From NCBI RefSeq assembly GCF_028463985.1, contig NZ_CP116766.1, positions 1,922,001-1,986,000 on the forward strand: a stretch of DNA of 64,000 bases, written 5' to 3'. How positions within the stretch are numbered: position 1 is the stretch's first letter; every line of letters starts with the position of its first letter. The notes below the pieces were generated by a model. The model was not told the origin of the DNA and ran no database searches. It saw only the letters and a list, made by a program, of their open reading frames with translations. Below, in pieces: positions 32,924-42,137 of this stretch. The translations under genes and the position numbers were made by a program. The stretch comes from Neisseria lisongii (GTDB lineage: Bacteria; Pseudomonadota; Gammaproteobacteria; Burkholderiales; Neisseriaceae).

Positions 32924-34981
32924 TTAACCTCCGTATTCCTGCCACAATGTGTTTTGGACGCTGTATGGGGCTTCGTCTGCTTCGGGTTGGCGGCGGATAT
33001 AGCTGCCGTCGGGCTGCATTTGCCAGGCTTGGGTGTTGTCGGCGAGTGCCATGTGCAGACCTTCCCGAATAACCCGGGCTTTGAGTTCGGGGTCGTCAAT
33101 CGGGGTGGCGGTTTCGATGCGGCGGTACAGGTTGCGGCCCATCCAGTCGGCGCTGGAGATGAAGGTGGTGTCTTTGCCGTTGTTGTGGAAACAGTAAATG
33201 CGGGCGTGTTCGAGCTGGCGGCCGATGATGGATCGGACCCGGATGTTGTCGGACAAGCCTTTGACACCGGGGCGCAGGGTACACATGCCTCGGACGATGA
33301 GGTCGATTTCTACGCCTGCCTGTGAGGCGGTGTATAGGGCTTCGATAATGCTCGGTTCGATGAGGGCGTTCATTTTTGCCGTGATTTTGGCGGGGCGGCC
33401 GGCTTTGGCGTGTTCGGCTTCTTGGTTGATGTGGTCGAGCAGCATCGGGCGCAGGGTAAACGGGCTTTGGTAGAGTTTGTTGAGGTTGCCGGGTTTGCCC
33501 AAACCGGTGATTTCCATAAACAGGGTATTCACGTCGGCGGTGATTTGCTCGTCGGCGGTAATCAGGCCGAAATCGGTGTAAATGCGGGCGGTGCTTTGGT
33601 GGTAGTTGCCGGTGCCGAGGTGGGCATAGCGTTTCAGACGGCCTTTTTCTCTGCGGATAATCAGTGCCATTTTGGCGTGGACTTTGTAGCCGAATACGCC
33701 ATATACGACGTGGGCGCCGGCGTTTTCGAGTTGTTGCGCCCAGTTGACGTTGGTGGCTTCGTCAAAGCGTGCCATCAGTTCGACAACCACGGTAACCTGT
33801 TTGCCCGCCAGCGCTGCTTTGAGCAGGGCGCGCACCAGTTCGGAGCGGCTGCCGGTGCGGTAGATGGTCATTTTAATTGCCAAAACATCGGGGTCGGCGG
33901 CGGCTTGGCGGATCATTTGCACCACGGGGTCAAACGATTGGTAAGGGTGGTGCAGCAGAATCGGGCCTTGTTTGGCAAGGTCGAGTACCGAGCCGTGTTT
34001 ACCGAGCTTTTTTAGGCGGCCTGCGCTCATCGGGGCAAATTTCAAATCGGGGCGGTCAACCAAATCGGGAATGGCGTTCAGACGCACCAAGTTCACCGGC
34101 CCTTGCATTTGGTATAACTCGAAAGGTTGGAGTTTGAACTGTTCCAACAGGAAATGGTGGATATGCGGCGGACAGGTGTCGGCGACTTCCAAGCGTACGC
34201 CGTCGCCGTATTCCCGGTCGTGCAATTCGCTCTGAATGGCGGTACGCAGGTTTTCCAAATCGTCTTCGTCCACAATTAAATCGCTGTCCCGAGTCAGGCG
34301 GAACTGGTGGCAACCTTTGACGGTCATGCCCAAAAACAGTTTGTGGACGTGGGCGTGGAGTATGGACGACAAAAATACGAAGCCGTCTTCGCCGTTGCAG
34401 ATTTCAGACGGCATTTTGACCACACGGGGCAAAATTCTCGGTGCCTGCACAATCGCCATGCCCGACGGGCGGCCGAAAGCGTCGGTGCCTTCGAGTTCGA
34501 CGGCGAAATTCAGCGATTTGTTCAACAGGCGGGGGAAGGGGTGCGAGGGGTCGAGACCGATGGGGGTGAGAATCGGCATCAGCTCGTTGTCGAAATAATC
34601 GTTAATCCATGCCTGCTGCGCCGCCGTCCAATTATGGCGGCGGTAGAAATGAATGCCCTCGGCGGCCAGCGCCGGCTGCAATACTTCGTTGAACAGGGCA
34701 TATTGTTCGGCAATCAGCCGGTGCGCTTTGTCGGCAACGGCGGCAATGGTTTCAGACGGCGTCTGCCCGTTTTCCAGCAGTTGGTTGGGGCTGATTTTTT
34801 CGGCACGCTTGAGCGAAGCCATGCGCACTTCGAAAAACTCGTCCAAATTAGACGACACAATGCACAAAAACCGCAATCGTTCCAACAGCGGCACGTTCGG
34901 GTCTTGGGCTTGCGCCAAAACACGGCGGTTGAATTCGAGCAGGCTTAATTCTCGGCAAAGAATCCGGTTGTGGTCGGGCAT
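32924..34981 (-). CDS. ppk: Polyphosphate kinase 1
   Basis: 685 residues (E. coli 688). Reversibly makes polyphosphate from ATP. Seen: LCRELSLLEFNRRVLAQA at the N-terminus, SSNLDEFFEVRMASLKR, the phosphohistidine region GVFGYKVHAKMALIIRR and YAHLGTGNYHQSTARIYTD. Start MPDHNRIL follows GGGGGAA; the longer frame from 35038 is rejected. Single gene. Confidence 0.96.
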   Translation of the reverse strand: MPDHNRILCRELSLLEFNRRVLAQAQDPNVPLLERLRFLCIVSSNLDEFFEVRMASLKRAEKISPNQLLENGQTPSETIAAVADKAHRLIAEQYALFNEVLQPALAAEGIHFYRRHNWTAAQQAWINDYFDNELMPILTPIGLDPSHPFPRLLNKSLNFAVELEGTDAFGRPSGMAIVQAPRILPRVVKMPSEICNGEDGFVFLSSILHAHVHKLFLGMTVKGCHQFRLTRDSDLIVDEDDLENLRTAIQSELHDREYGDGVRLEVADTCPPHIHHFLLEQFKLQPFELYQMQGPVNLVRLNAIPDLVDRPDLKFAPMSAGRLKKLGKHGSVLDLAKQGPILLHHPYQSFDPVVQMIRQAAADPDVLAIKMTIYRTGSRSELVRALLKAALAGKQVTVVVELMARFDEATNVNWAQQLENAGAHVVYGVFGYKVHAKMALIIRREKGRLKRYAHLGTGNYHQSTARIYTDFGLITADEQITADVNTLFMEITGLGKPGNLNKLYQSPFTLRPMLLDHINQEAEHAKAGRPAKITAKMNALIEPSIIEALYTASQAGVEIDLIVRGMCTLRPGVKGLSDNIRVRSIIGRQLEHARIYCFHNNGKDTTFISSADWMGRNLYRRIETATPIDDPELKARVIREGLHMALADNTQAWQMQPDGSYIRRQPEADEAPYSVQNTLWQEYGG

Positions 34982-35116
34982 GGTTCCCCCAAAGCAGGTT
35001 GAATGTCGGAAAACGGCGTGCGTTTGAGTATATCGCATAAAAAAGCCGTCTGAAAGTGGGTCTCTGCCGCCGGTTGCGGCGGCGCATGAAATTTAATCGC
35101 CTGTAAACAGACACTT

Positions 35117-35125
35117 TGCTATAAT
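35117..35125 (+). promoter_or_regulatory. Extended -10 promoter of fabI
   Basis: TGCTATAAT at 35117-35125 matches an extended -10 (TGnTATAAT). No clear -35 is present. The leader to fabI is about 145 bases. Confidence 0.5.
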
Positions 35126-35276
35126 TACGGGATTCATCACAACGCAAACCTGCAAATCCGCACCTCGCTGCGGGTCTGCATCATCGTTGAAAACCTTTAT
35201 TTTCCGTGAAACGGCCGCATGGTACGGCCGCTTGGGAGAATAAAAATTTCAACCCGACCAAAATTAAGGATAAAAA

Positions 35277-36062
35277 ATGGGCTTTTTGCAAGGTAAAAAA
35301 ATTCTCATTACAGGCATGATTTCCGAACGCTCGATTGCTTACGGCATTGCCAAAGCCTGCCGTGATCAGGGCGCAGAACTGGCGTTCACCTATGTGGTGG
35401 ACAAACTGGAAGAGCGGGTACGCAAAATGGCTGCCGAACTCGGCTCGGAATTGGTGTTCCGCTGCGACGTTGCCAGCGACGAAGAAATCAACCAAGTCTT
35501 TGCCGATTTGGGCAAACATTGGGACGGCTTGGACGGCTTGGTACACGCCATCGCCTTTGCACCGAAAGAAGCCCTCAGCGGCGACTTTTTAGACAGCATC
35601 AGCCGCGAAGCCTTCAACACCGCCCACGATATTTCCGCATACAGCCTGCCGGCGCTGGTTAAGGCTGCCCGTCCGATGATGAGCGGCCGCCAATCCGCCG
35701 TTGTCGCCCTGAGCTATCTGGGTGCCGTGCGAGCCGTGCCGAACTACAACGTCATGGGCTTGGCCAAAGCCAGCCTCGAAGCGGCGGTACGCTTTACCGC
35801 TTCCGCAGTCGGCAAAGAAGGCATCCGCTGCAACGGCATTTCCGCCGGCCCGATTAAAACACTGGCCGCCGCCGGTATCGCCGACTTCAGCAAACTGCTC
35901 AACCACGTTGCCGCCCAAAATCCGCTGCGCCGCAACGTAACCATCGAAGAAGTAGGCAATGCCGCCGCCTTCCTGTTGTCTGATTTATCGTCCGGCATTA
36001 CCGGCGAAATCACGTATGTGGACGGCGGTTACAGCATCAATGCGTTAAACGACGGCGAATAA
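35277..36062 (+). CDS. fabI: Enoyl-ACP reductase (NADH) FabI
   Basis: 261 residues, short-chain dehydrogenase fold. Last reduction of fatty-acid elongation. N-terminal GKKILITGMISERSIAYGIA, catalytic Tyr156 and Lys163 in YNVMGLAKAS (Tyr-x6-Lys), and SGITGEITYVDGGYSI near the end. AAGGA precedes the ATG. A DUS hairpin follows. Confidence 0.97.
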   Translation: MGFLQGKKILITGMISERSIAYGIAKACRDQGAELAFTYVVDKLEERVRKMAAELGSELVFRCDVASDEEINQVFADLGKHWDGLDGLVHAIAFAPKEALSGDFLDSISREAFNTAHDISAYSLPALVKAARPMMSGRQSAVVALSYLGAVRAVPNYNVMGLAKASLEAAVRFTASAVGKEGIRCNGISAGPIKTLAAAGIADFSKLLNHVAAQNPLRRNVTIEEVGNAAAFLLSDLSSGITGEITYVDGGYSINALNDGE

Positions 36063-36077
36063 GTTTTTCGTTGAAAC

Positions 36078-36110
36078 AGGCCGTCTGAAAACCCGATTTT
36101 CAGACGGCTT
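36078..36110 (+). terminator. DUS inverted-repeat terminator of fabI
   Basis: AGGCCGTCTGAAAA and an inverse arm, 16 bases past the fabI stop. Confidence 0.8.
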
Positions 36111-36164
36111 CGGTACGTCATTTCTCTAAACAAACCTGTTGTTTAAACCATAATCGGCGTAAAA

Positions 36165-36234
36165 TATAGTGGATTCAATGCAAAAAAAGACAAGGCGGGC
36201 CAACGCCGCAGTCTTTTGAAGGGAATCCGCTATA
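36165..36234 (+). repeat. 70-bp Correia-like miniature element
   Basis: Starts TATAGTGGATTCAATG and ends GGAATCCGCTATA. The body has AAGGCGGGCCAACGCCGCAG. The TATAGTGGATT end matches the known Correia repeat terminus; the element is an internally deleted form. Confidence 0.7.
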
Positions 36235-36264
36235 CAAAACTTAACCCAAGAAAACACGCATTAA

Positions 36265-36360
36265 CGGCGATCACCAGTAATATGCGCCGTTTTGTTTGCC
36301 GACCATAAGCAGTCGGCATATTTTTGATCAACATTTATTTTTTTCAGAACAATGTCCGCA
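36265..36360 (+). other. Structured leader upstream of mscL
   Basis: AACGGCG...CGCCGTT followed by TTGTTT (36265-36297), then TGCCGAC...GTCGGCA followed by TATTTTTG (36297-36327). Both look like terminators; the gene they would end is not evident. A short RNA or attenuator is possible. Confidence 0.4.
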
Positions 36361-36397
36361 ACGAAGGTTCGGACAAATATTCCATCGGGAGTTTCAA

Positions 36398-36847
36398 ATG
36401 TCTATTGCTTCAGAATTTAAAGAATTTATCATGCGCGGCAACGTAATCGACTTAGCAGTCGGTATGGTGGTCGGCACCGCATTCAGCGGCATCGTCAAAT
36501 CATTGGTGGACGACGTGATTATGCCGCCTATCGGTATTTTGATCGGCGGGGTGGACTTTTCCAACCTGTTTATCACCCTGAAAGACGGCGCAACCGTACC
36601 CGAAGGCGGCTACGCCACATTGGCCGCAGCCCAACAAGCCGGTGCCGTAACCCTGAACATCGGCCTGTTTATCAACACCGTCATCAGCTTCCTGATTATT
36701 GCCGCCGCCATTTTCTGCGTGGTAAAACTGCTCAACAGCATGAAGAAAAAACAGGAAGTGGCCGATGCCGCCGAAGAAGCCGCAGCCGAGCCGAGCGAAG
36801 AAGTGTTGCTGCTGCGCGAAATCCGTGATTCTTTGAGCAAAAAATAA
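36398..36847 (+). CDS. mscL: Large-conductance mechanosensitive channel MscL
   Basis: 149 residues. Opens under membrane tension to release solutes in osmotic downshock. N-terminal EFKEFIMRGNVIDLAVGMVVG and first membrane helix, second helix (LFINTVISFLIIAAAIFCVV), and charged C-terminal helix. GGGAG precedes the start; the longer frame from 36296 runs through leader hairpins and is rejected. Confidence 0.96.
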   Translation: MSIASEFKEFIMRGNVIDLAVGMVVGTAFSGIVKSLVDDVIMPPIGILIGGVDFSNLFITLKDGATVPEGGYATLAAAQQAGAVTLNIGLFINTVISFLIIAAAIFCVVKLLNSMKKKQEVADAAEEAAAEPSEEVLLLREIRDSLSKK

Positions 36848-36870
36848 GCCTGACGGTTGGAAGTAACAGA

Positions 36871-36901
36871 AAAAACGCTGCATCTTGGTGCAGCGTTTTT
36901 T
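36871..36901 (+). terminator. Rho-independent terminator of mscL
   Basis: AAAAACGCTGCA, loop TCTTGG, TGCAGCGTTTTT, 24 bases after the stop. A longer DUS inverted pair follows at 36931-36993. Confidence 0.92.
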
Positions 36902-37004
36902 GTTTCGGATGGTTGGGGAAAACGGTATTGTTATGCCGTCTGAAAATTGGGTTCAGCAAGCAGCAATCTGCTTTGCTGGTTTTCAGACGGCATTGTGTTT
37001 GGGC

Positions 37005-37910
37005 TTATTGAACCCTTTTGGCTTCCTGCCGTACGGCATCGACAATGTCGGCACCGAAGAGGGCATTGACATCGGTTTCGTCAAAAACGTATTTTTCGTG
37101 ACAGAAATCGCAGTCCACGGCAATGCTGCCCTGTTCGGCGACCACGCCGCCGACTTCTTCGCCGCCGAGCATCAGCAGCATGTCGCTGACTTTGCCCCGC
37201 GAGCAGGTGCAGGCAAATTCGAGGTTTTCTGCGGGGAAGACACGGGGCGGGGTTTCGTGGAACAGGCGGTAGAGGACGTGTTGCGCATCCAGCGTGGTCA
37301 GTTCTTCGGCGGTAACGGTTTGCGCCAGTGTGCTGACGTGCGCCCAAGCGTCGTCGTTCAAGATTTCTTCGGGTAGGCGCTGCACCAGCAGTCCGCCGCA
37401 GGCGGCATCGTCGGCTGCTAAGACAACGTGGGTGTCGAGCTGTTCGGAGCGTTTCATATAATGGGTCAGCATTTGGGCAATGCTGCCGCCTTCCAGCGGC
37501 ACGACACCCTGCCACGGGTCGCCTTCTTTGGGTTGCAGCGTCAGTACAAATACGCCGTTGTCGCCGAGCAATTCGTTGAGGCTGTCGTTGTCGCCGATGG
37601 CGGCGGTTTCGTCCCAGCGGGCGGTGGCACGCACGGTGTGTGCCGATGTGGCTTCCACGACCAGCATTTTCAGACGGCCTTGCCCTTGAACTTGCAGGAT
37701 CAGTGTGCCTTCGGTTTTCAGGTTGCCCGAGAGCAGCGAACCGGCGGCGAGCAGTTCGCCCAAGGCACGGCGGATGGCGGCCGGATAGTTTTTCTGATTG
37801 ACGATGTGCTGCCACACGTTTTCCAGTCGGACGTGCAGGCCGCGCACCGGCATGTCGTCGAAAATAAAGCGGGTGCGACAGTCGTCATGGTGGATGGCGG
37901 TTGGGGTCAT
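37005..37910 (-). CDS. hslO: Redox-regulated chaperone Hsp33
   Basis: 301 residues. Holdase switched on when its zinc-bound cysteines oxidise. The four Cys are present in the C-terminal domain as CTC (FACTCSRGKVSDM) and, about 30 residues on, CDFC (VDCDFCHEKYVF). N-terminal FIFDDMPVRGLHVRLENVW is typical. A DUS is read in frame as GRLKM. Confidence 0.95.
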   Translation of the reverse strand: MTPTAIHHDDCRTRFIFDDMPVRGLHVRLENVWQHIVNQKNYPAAIRRALGELLAAGSLLSGNLKTEGTLILQVQGQGRLKMLVVEATSAHTVRATARWDETAAIGDNDSLNELLGDNGVFVLTLQPKEGDPWQGVVPLEGGSIAQMLTHYMKRSEQLDTHVVLAADDAACGGLLVQRLPEEILNDDAWAHVSTLAQTVTAEELTTLDAQHVLYRLFHETPPRVFPAENLEFACTCSRGKVSDMLLMLGGEEVGGVVAEQGSIAVDCDFCHEKYVFDETDVNALFGADIVDAVRQEAKRVQ

Positions 37911-37944
37911 AATGGGGTTTTCCGTAAAAGTTTGTGTTGGGCGC

Positions 37945-38051
37945 TATCGTGAATTCACTTTTAAAGTATGACGGCGTTGGCTCTCCTTGCCGTATATCTA
38001 TACTGTCTGCGGCTCGCCGCCTTGTCCTACTTTAAAATTTAATTCACTATA
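37945..38051 (-). repeat. ~107-bp Correia-like element
   Basis: Minus strand begins TATAGTGAATTAAATTTTAA and ends GTGAATTCACGATA. The body GGACAAGGCGGCGAGCCGC resembles the Correia core. An imperfect inverted DUS pair follows at 38096-38171. Confidence 0.7.
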
Positions 38052-38405
38052 TGGTTGCGTTTGCCGATAAATCAAGCAGGGCGGGTGGGTGTTGAGGCCG
38101 TCTGAAAATGAGATGGGGCGAACAGATGTTGCCGTTGTCCGGTGTTTGGTTGCTGTATTTTCAGACGGTCTGATGTGCTGAATAAACAAAAGCTGTTTTA
38201 AAACATTATTTTAACTTCTATTTAACGCAAAATAACATCCGCTTTTTTGCCAATCCGCCGTTTTTTTAATACAATCAAGCGGCTAAAGAACGATACAACA
38301 TAACATCGGCTTCAGAATATTTCGGAAAACCAGTGCATTAAACACAAAATATACGGCGGGCTGCCGCTTTTGTTTTGTGTTTATTTTGTGTTTAATCCGC
38401 TGGGT

Positions 38406-38430
38406 GCAGGCTTGCAGCCTGCCGTTTTTT
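38406..38430 (+). terminator. Terminator-like hairpin upstream of the NlpC/P60 gene
   Basis: GCAGGC, loop TTGCA, GCCTGC, then CGTTTTTT. Upstream at 38340-38395 are complementary arms AAACACAAAA and TTTTGTGTTT around another GC stem. Nothing coding ends here, so this is a small RNA 3' end or an attenuator for the gene at 38507. Confidence 0.55.
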
Positions 38431-38506
38431 GTTTTTGCGGACATTCTGACAGTCTGAACATACGCAGAGCAGCGTTCTGCAAAGCCAAAATGAAAGACTA
38501 TCATTT

Positions 38507-39121
38507 ATGAAGCGTTTCAACTTCCTGCCGGCGCTGTTGCTGGCGGCGGCCATGCTTTCGGGATTCCGAACGGCGGGTGCCGATGATTTGGAAAATCTGT
38601 TGAACAACCGCCAAAACCGGCAACAGATTCTCAATCAGTTCAACCAAGCCGCTGCGCCGGCTGCCGACAATCATGCCCGTACGGCTGCCAATGCGAGTGC
38701 GAATGCCAACGCTCGGGGCGGTGCGGATCAGCTGATTGGTTCGGCAATGGGTCTGCTCGGTGTCGCTTACCGCTACGGCGGCACATCGGTGCGCACCGGT
38801 TTTGACTGCAGCGGCTTTATGCAGTATATCTTCCGCAATGCCGCCGGTCTCAACCTGCCCCGCACCGCAGCGGAACAGGCGACCATGGGGACGCATGTTG
38901 ATCGCAGTGAGCTGCAGCCGGGCGATATGGTGTTTTTCCGCACCATGGGGCGGGGGCGGATTTCGCACGTCGGGCTGTATATCGGCAACGACCGCTTTAT
39001 CCATGCCCCGCGTACGGGTAAAAATATTGAAATTACCAGCCTCAGCCACAAATATTGGGGCGCTAAATATGCGTTCGGCCGCCGTGTCAAAAAACACGAT
39101 GCGGCACGGTTTGTCAATTAA
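38507..39121 (+). CDS. NlpC/P60 family peptidoglycan hydrolase
   Basis: 204 residues with a signal peptide (FLPALLLAAAMLSGFRTAGA). After a low-complexity Ala/Asn linker comes a C40 peptidase domain: catalytic Cys in GFDCSGFMQYIF near residue 103 and catalytic His in GRISHVGLYIGNDRFIHAP near 153-170. Cuts peptide stems of peptidoglycan in the periplasm; similar in size to E. coli Spr/MepS but no lipobox is seen. The next small gene follows 27 bases on. Confidence 0.92.
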   Translation: MKRFNFLPALLLAAAMLSGFRTAGADDLENLLNNRQNRQQILNQFNQAAAPAADNHARTAANASANANARGGADQLIGSAMGLLGVAYRYGGTSVRTGFDCSGFMQYIFRNAAGLNLPRTAAEQATMGTHVDRSELQPGDMVFFRTMGRGRISHVGLYIGNDRFIHAPRTGKNIEITSLSHKYWGAKYAFGRRVKKHDAARFVN

Positions 39122-39148
39122 TGCGGTTTAAACGATGGGAGAATTGGC

Positions 39149-39367
39149 GTGAGTATGCCCGAAATGCCGAAATGGTACGGCGACGACGGTCAGATTGTAT
39201 CGTGTACCGAAAAAGTGAAAGTGATGACGGAAAACATGACTGAGCTTTATCAGACGGCGCAAGATGCGTTTGAAGATGCGCTGCTGATGGGCTGCGGCGA
39301 GGCGCAGCTGCGGGCGTATCTGCAGGAACTGATGGCGGGTTTGGAAAATCCTTACCGCAAAGCGTAG
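39149..39367 (+). CDS. Conserved small protein of unknown function
   Basis: 72 residues, acidic and helical (CTEKVKVMTENMTELYQTAQ, EDALLMGCGEAQLRAYLQEL). GGGAG favours the GTG at 39149; an ATG at 39155 is the alternative. A terminator follows. Probably cotranscribed with the NlpC/P60 gene. No family recognised. Confidence 0.7.
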   Translation: MSMPEMPKWYGDDGQIVSCTEKVKVMTENMTELYQTAQDAFEDALLMGCGEAQLRAYLQELMAGLENPYRKA

Positions 39368-39382
39368 TGGCGATAAACGATA

Positions 39383-39414
39383 AAACGGTGTTCCTAAGCG
39401 GACACCGTTTTTTA
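39383..39414 (+). terminator. Rho-independent terminator
   Basis: AAACGGTGT, ten-base loop, ACACCGTTTTTT, 15 bases after the small gene. Confidence 0.88.
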
Positions 39415-39491
39415 TAGTGAAATAACCTCAAAGCACTACAGCGTTGGCTTCGGCTTGCCGCCTTGTATTGCTTTGGGGTTATTTCACTATA
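39413..39491 (+). repeat. 79-bp Correia-like miniature element
   Basis: TATAGTGAAATAACC at one end and GGTTATTTCACTATA at the other are perfect 15-bp inverted repeats. The body (ACAGCGTTGGCTTCGGCTTG) is shared with other TATAGT elements here. Two inverted DUS pairs follow at 39527-39568 and 39613-39673, so 39492-39690 holds repeats only. Confidence 0.75.
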
Positions 39492-39707
39492 TTATCCGAC
39501 AGTTTGCCGTGCAAACAAAATAAGAGAGGCCGTCTGAAAAGCCGACTTTGCTGCTTTTCAGACGGCCTGTGCTGCGTTATTATGATGATGAATATATTTA
39601 CAGACCGATAATAAGCCGTCTGAAAACGGGTGAAGCGGGTTTCGACACATTACAAACCGTATTTTCAGACGGCCTCAAATCAATAATATTCAAGGAGAAA
39701 ACAGGGC

Positions 39708-40055
39708 ATGATGGGCGTGATTCGGGCCTTATTGATCGTATTGGGCTGCTTGGCAGTCGGCGAAGCGGCGGTTGCGCTGGCGGGCTGGAAGTTGCCGGGC
39801 AGCATTATCGGCATGGGCGTATTGTTTGCCGCCCTGCAGGCCGGCTGGGTGAAAGAGGCTTGGGTGCAGCCGCTGACCGATGCGCTGATGGCGAATCTGA
39901 CGCTGTTTCTCGTGCCGCCGTGCGTGGCGGTGATCAGTTATCTGGACATCATCGCCCGAGACTGGTTTTCGATTCTGGCGGCAACGGCGGCAAGCACGGT
40001 CTGCGTGCTGCTGGTAACGGGCAAAGTCCACCAGTGGGCGAGGAGGCTGATGTGA
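39708..40055 (+). CDS. lrgA: CidA/LrgA family membrane protein
   Basis: 115 residues, four membrane segments, holin-like. LPGSIIGMGVLFAAL and LFLVPPCVAVISYLD are characteristic. With LrgB it affects murein hydrolase export and cell lysis; in some bacteria the pair carries pyruvate or glycolate. AAGGAG precedes the ATG. Its stop overlaps the lrgB start. Confidence 0.9.
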   Translation: MMGVIRALLIVLGCLAVGEAAVALAGWKLPGSIIGMGVLFAALQAGWVKEAWVQPLTDALMANLTLFLVPPCVAVISYLDIIARDWFSILAATAASTVCVLLVTGKVHQWARRLM

Positions 40056-40750
40056 TGGCGGATTTACTGCACCTCCCCAGCTGGCTGCTGTTTCTGACGC
40101 TGGCAGTGTATGCGCTGGCGACCATTGTCCGCATCCGTACCGGCTATATCTGGTGCAATCCGGTGCTGTTCAGCACCGTGGTTCTGATTGTCTATCTCAA
40201 ATCGTTTTCCATTTCGTATGATGTGTATCATCAGGCGGCGCAGTTTATCGACTTTTGGCTCAAACCGGCGGTGGTGGTGCTGGCAGTGCCGCTGTATCAA
40301 AACCGTCGCCGCATTCTCAATCAATGGTTGCCGATTCTGGCATCGCAGCTTGCGGGCAGCCTCACCGGCATTGTAACCGGCGTGTATTTCGCCAAATGGC
40401 TGGGCGCAGAGAGCCAAGTGGCGCTGTCGCTGGCATCGAAATCGGTAACCAATCCGATTGCCATCGAAATCACCCGCTCCATCGGCGGCATTCCGGCGAT
40501 TACGGCGGCAACGGTGATTATCGCCGGTTTGGTCGGACAGCTCGGCGGCTATAAAATGCTCAAAGCGGGAACGGTGTTTTCGCCCTCGTCGCTGGGTATG
40601 TCGCTGGGAACGGCTTCCCATGCAATGGGCATTGCCGTATCTTTGGAACGCAGCCGCCGCATGGCCGCTTATGCCGGTTTGGGGCTGACGCTCAACGGCG
40701 TATTGACGGCGTGTCTGGTGCCGCTGGTGATTCCGTGGCTGAATGTTTAG
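40055..40750 (+). CDS. lrgB: LrgB family membrane protein
   Basis: 231 residues from MADLLHLPSW at 40055, overlapping the lrgA stop (TGATG) and preceded by GAGGAGG. Signatures: SLASKSVTNPIAIEITRSIGG and LGTASHAMGIAVSLE. Seven or eight membrane segments. Partner of LrgA. Confidence 0.92.
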   Translation: MADLLHLPSWLLFLTLAVYALATIVRIRTGYIWCNPVLFSTVVLIVYLKSFSISYDVYHQAAQFIDFWLKPAVVVLAVPLYQNRRRILNQWLPILASQLAGSLTGIVTGVYFAKWLGAESQVALSLASKSVTNPIAIEITRSIGGIPAITAATVIIAGLVGQLGGYKMLKAGTVFSPSSLGMSLGTASHAMGIAVSLERSRRMAAYAGLGLTLNGVLTACLVPLVIPWLNV

Positions 40751-40829
40751 CCTGCACGAAAACTTATTTTCAGACGGCCTTGTGCCGTGGCGTGTTGAAA
40801 TTTTATTATAACAATCAAGGAGTAAAATT

Positions 40830-42050
40830 ATGGCTGTGAATTTACACGAAAAAAGTGCCGCTGATTTGCTGCATATCGACGGCGTACAGGTTTATGTCGG
40901 ACAGGCGGGAGTGAAAAAGCCCGATCACGATGATGTAACGCTGCTGGTGTTGGGTAAAAACAATACTGTCGGTGCGGTGTTTACCAAAAACCGCTTTTGC
41001 GCAGCGCCGGTGGAAACCGCCCGTGCGCATTTGGCCGAGGCGGAGGGCGTGCGTGCCTTAGTCGTCAATACCGGCAACGCCAATGCCGGCACCGGCGTGC
41101 AGGGGCGGGCGGACGCTGTGGCTGTGTGTGCGGCGGTTGCCGAACAAATCGGCTGCAAAACCGAACAGGTTTTGCCGTTTTCCACCGGCGTGATTTTAGA
41201 ACCCTTACCCGCCGCAAAAATCATCAAAGCCGTTGCCCAGCTCAGACCGGTGCATTGGAACGATGCGGCACGGGCGATTATGACCACCGACACTGTTCCC
41301 AAAGCCGCCAGCCGTGAGGGTTTGGTCGGCAGCAGCCATACCGTGAAAGCCACCGGCATTGCCAAAGGTTCGGGCATGATTCACCCGAATATGGCGACCA
41401 TGCTCGGCTTTATCGTTTGCGATGCGGCAGTGTCGCAGCCGGTGCTGCAGCAGATGACGCAGGAAATCGCCGATATGTCGTTCAATGCGATTACCGTGGA
41501 CGGCGATACCAGCACCAACGACAGTTTCGTGATTGTCGCTACGGCGAAAAACGGTCAAAGCGAAATCGACAACATCGCCGATCCTCGCTACCGCCAGTTG
41601 AAAGAACTGCTCGGCAGTCTGGCGGAAGAATTGGCGCAGGCGATTGTTCGGGACGGCGAAGGTGCCAGCAAATTCATTACTGTGGAAGTAACGCAGGCGG
41701 CAAACCGTGAAGAAGCCAAACAGATTGCCTATGCCGTGGCACGCTCGCCGCTGGTCAAAACCGCCTTTTTCGCTTCCGACCCGAATTTGGGGCGGATTCT
41801 CGCCGCCATCGGCTATGCCGGTGTCGAAGATTTGGACACAGGCCGTCTGAAAGTGTGGTTGGACGACGTATTGGTTGCCGAACAGGGCGGCCGTGCAGCG
41901 GCTTATACCGAAGATCAGGGGCAGGCGGTGATGGCGCAGGACGAAATCACCGTACGCATCGAATTGATGCGGGGTCAGGCCGCCGCCAAAGTCTATACCT
42001 GCGATTTTTCCTATGATTACGTGCGTATCAACGCTGATTACCGCAGCTGA
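40830..42050 (+). CDS. argJ: Bifunctional ornithine acetyltransferase / N-acetylglutamate synthase
   Basis: 406 residues. Recycles the acetyl group in arginine synthesis. It self-cleaves into two chains at the Ala-Thr bond in GSGMIHPNMATMLGFIVCDA, near residue 188. TVDGDTSTNDSFVI and ARSPLVKTAFFASDPNLGRI also match. AAGGAG precedes the start. No other arg gene adjoins. Confidence 0.96.
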   Translation: MAVNLHEKSAADLLHIDGVQVYVGQAGVKKPDHDDVTLLVLGKNNTVGAVFTKNRFCAAPVETARAHLAEAEGVRALVVNTGNANAGTGVQGRADAVAVCAAVAEQIGCKTEQVLPFSTGVILEPLPAAKIIKAVAQLRPVHWNDAARAIMTTDTVPKAASREGLVGSSHTVKATGIAKGSGMIHPNMATMLGFIVCDAAVSQPVLQQMTQEIADMSFNAITVDGDTSTNDSFVIVATAKNGQSEIDNIADPRYRQLKELLGSLAEELAQAIVRDGEGASKFITVEVTQAANREEAKQIAYAVARSPLVKTAFFASDPNLGRILAAIGYAGVEDLDTGRLKVWLDDVLVAEQGGRAAAYTEDQGQAVMAQDEITVRIELMRGQAAAKVYTCDFSYDYVRINADYRS

Positions 42051-42137
42051 TGGCGCAGTCGCCGCAAAGTGCCGCAGATTGTGCATGGCTTTTGCGGCGG
42101 TTTCACTACAGCCTGCACGAACCAAAGACGCTGAAAC

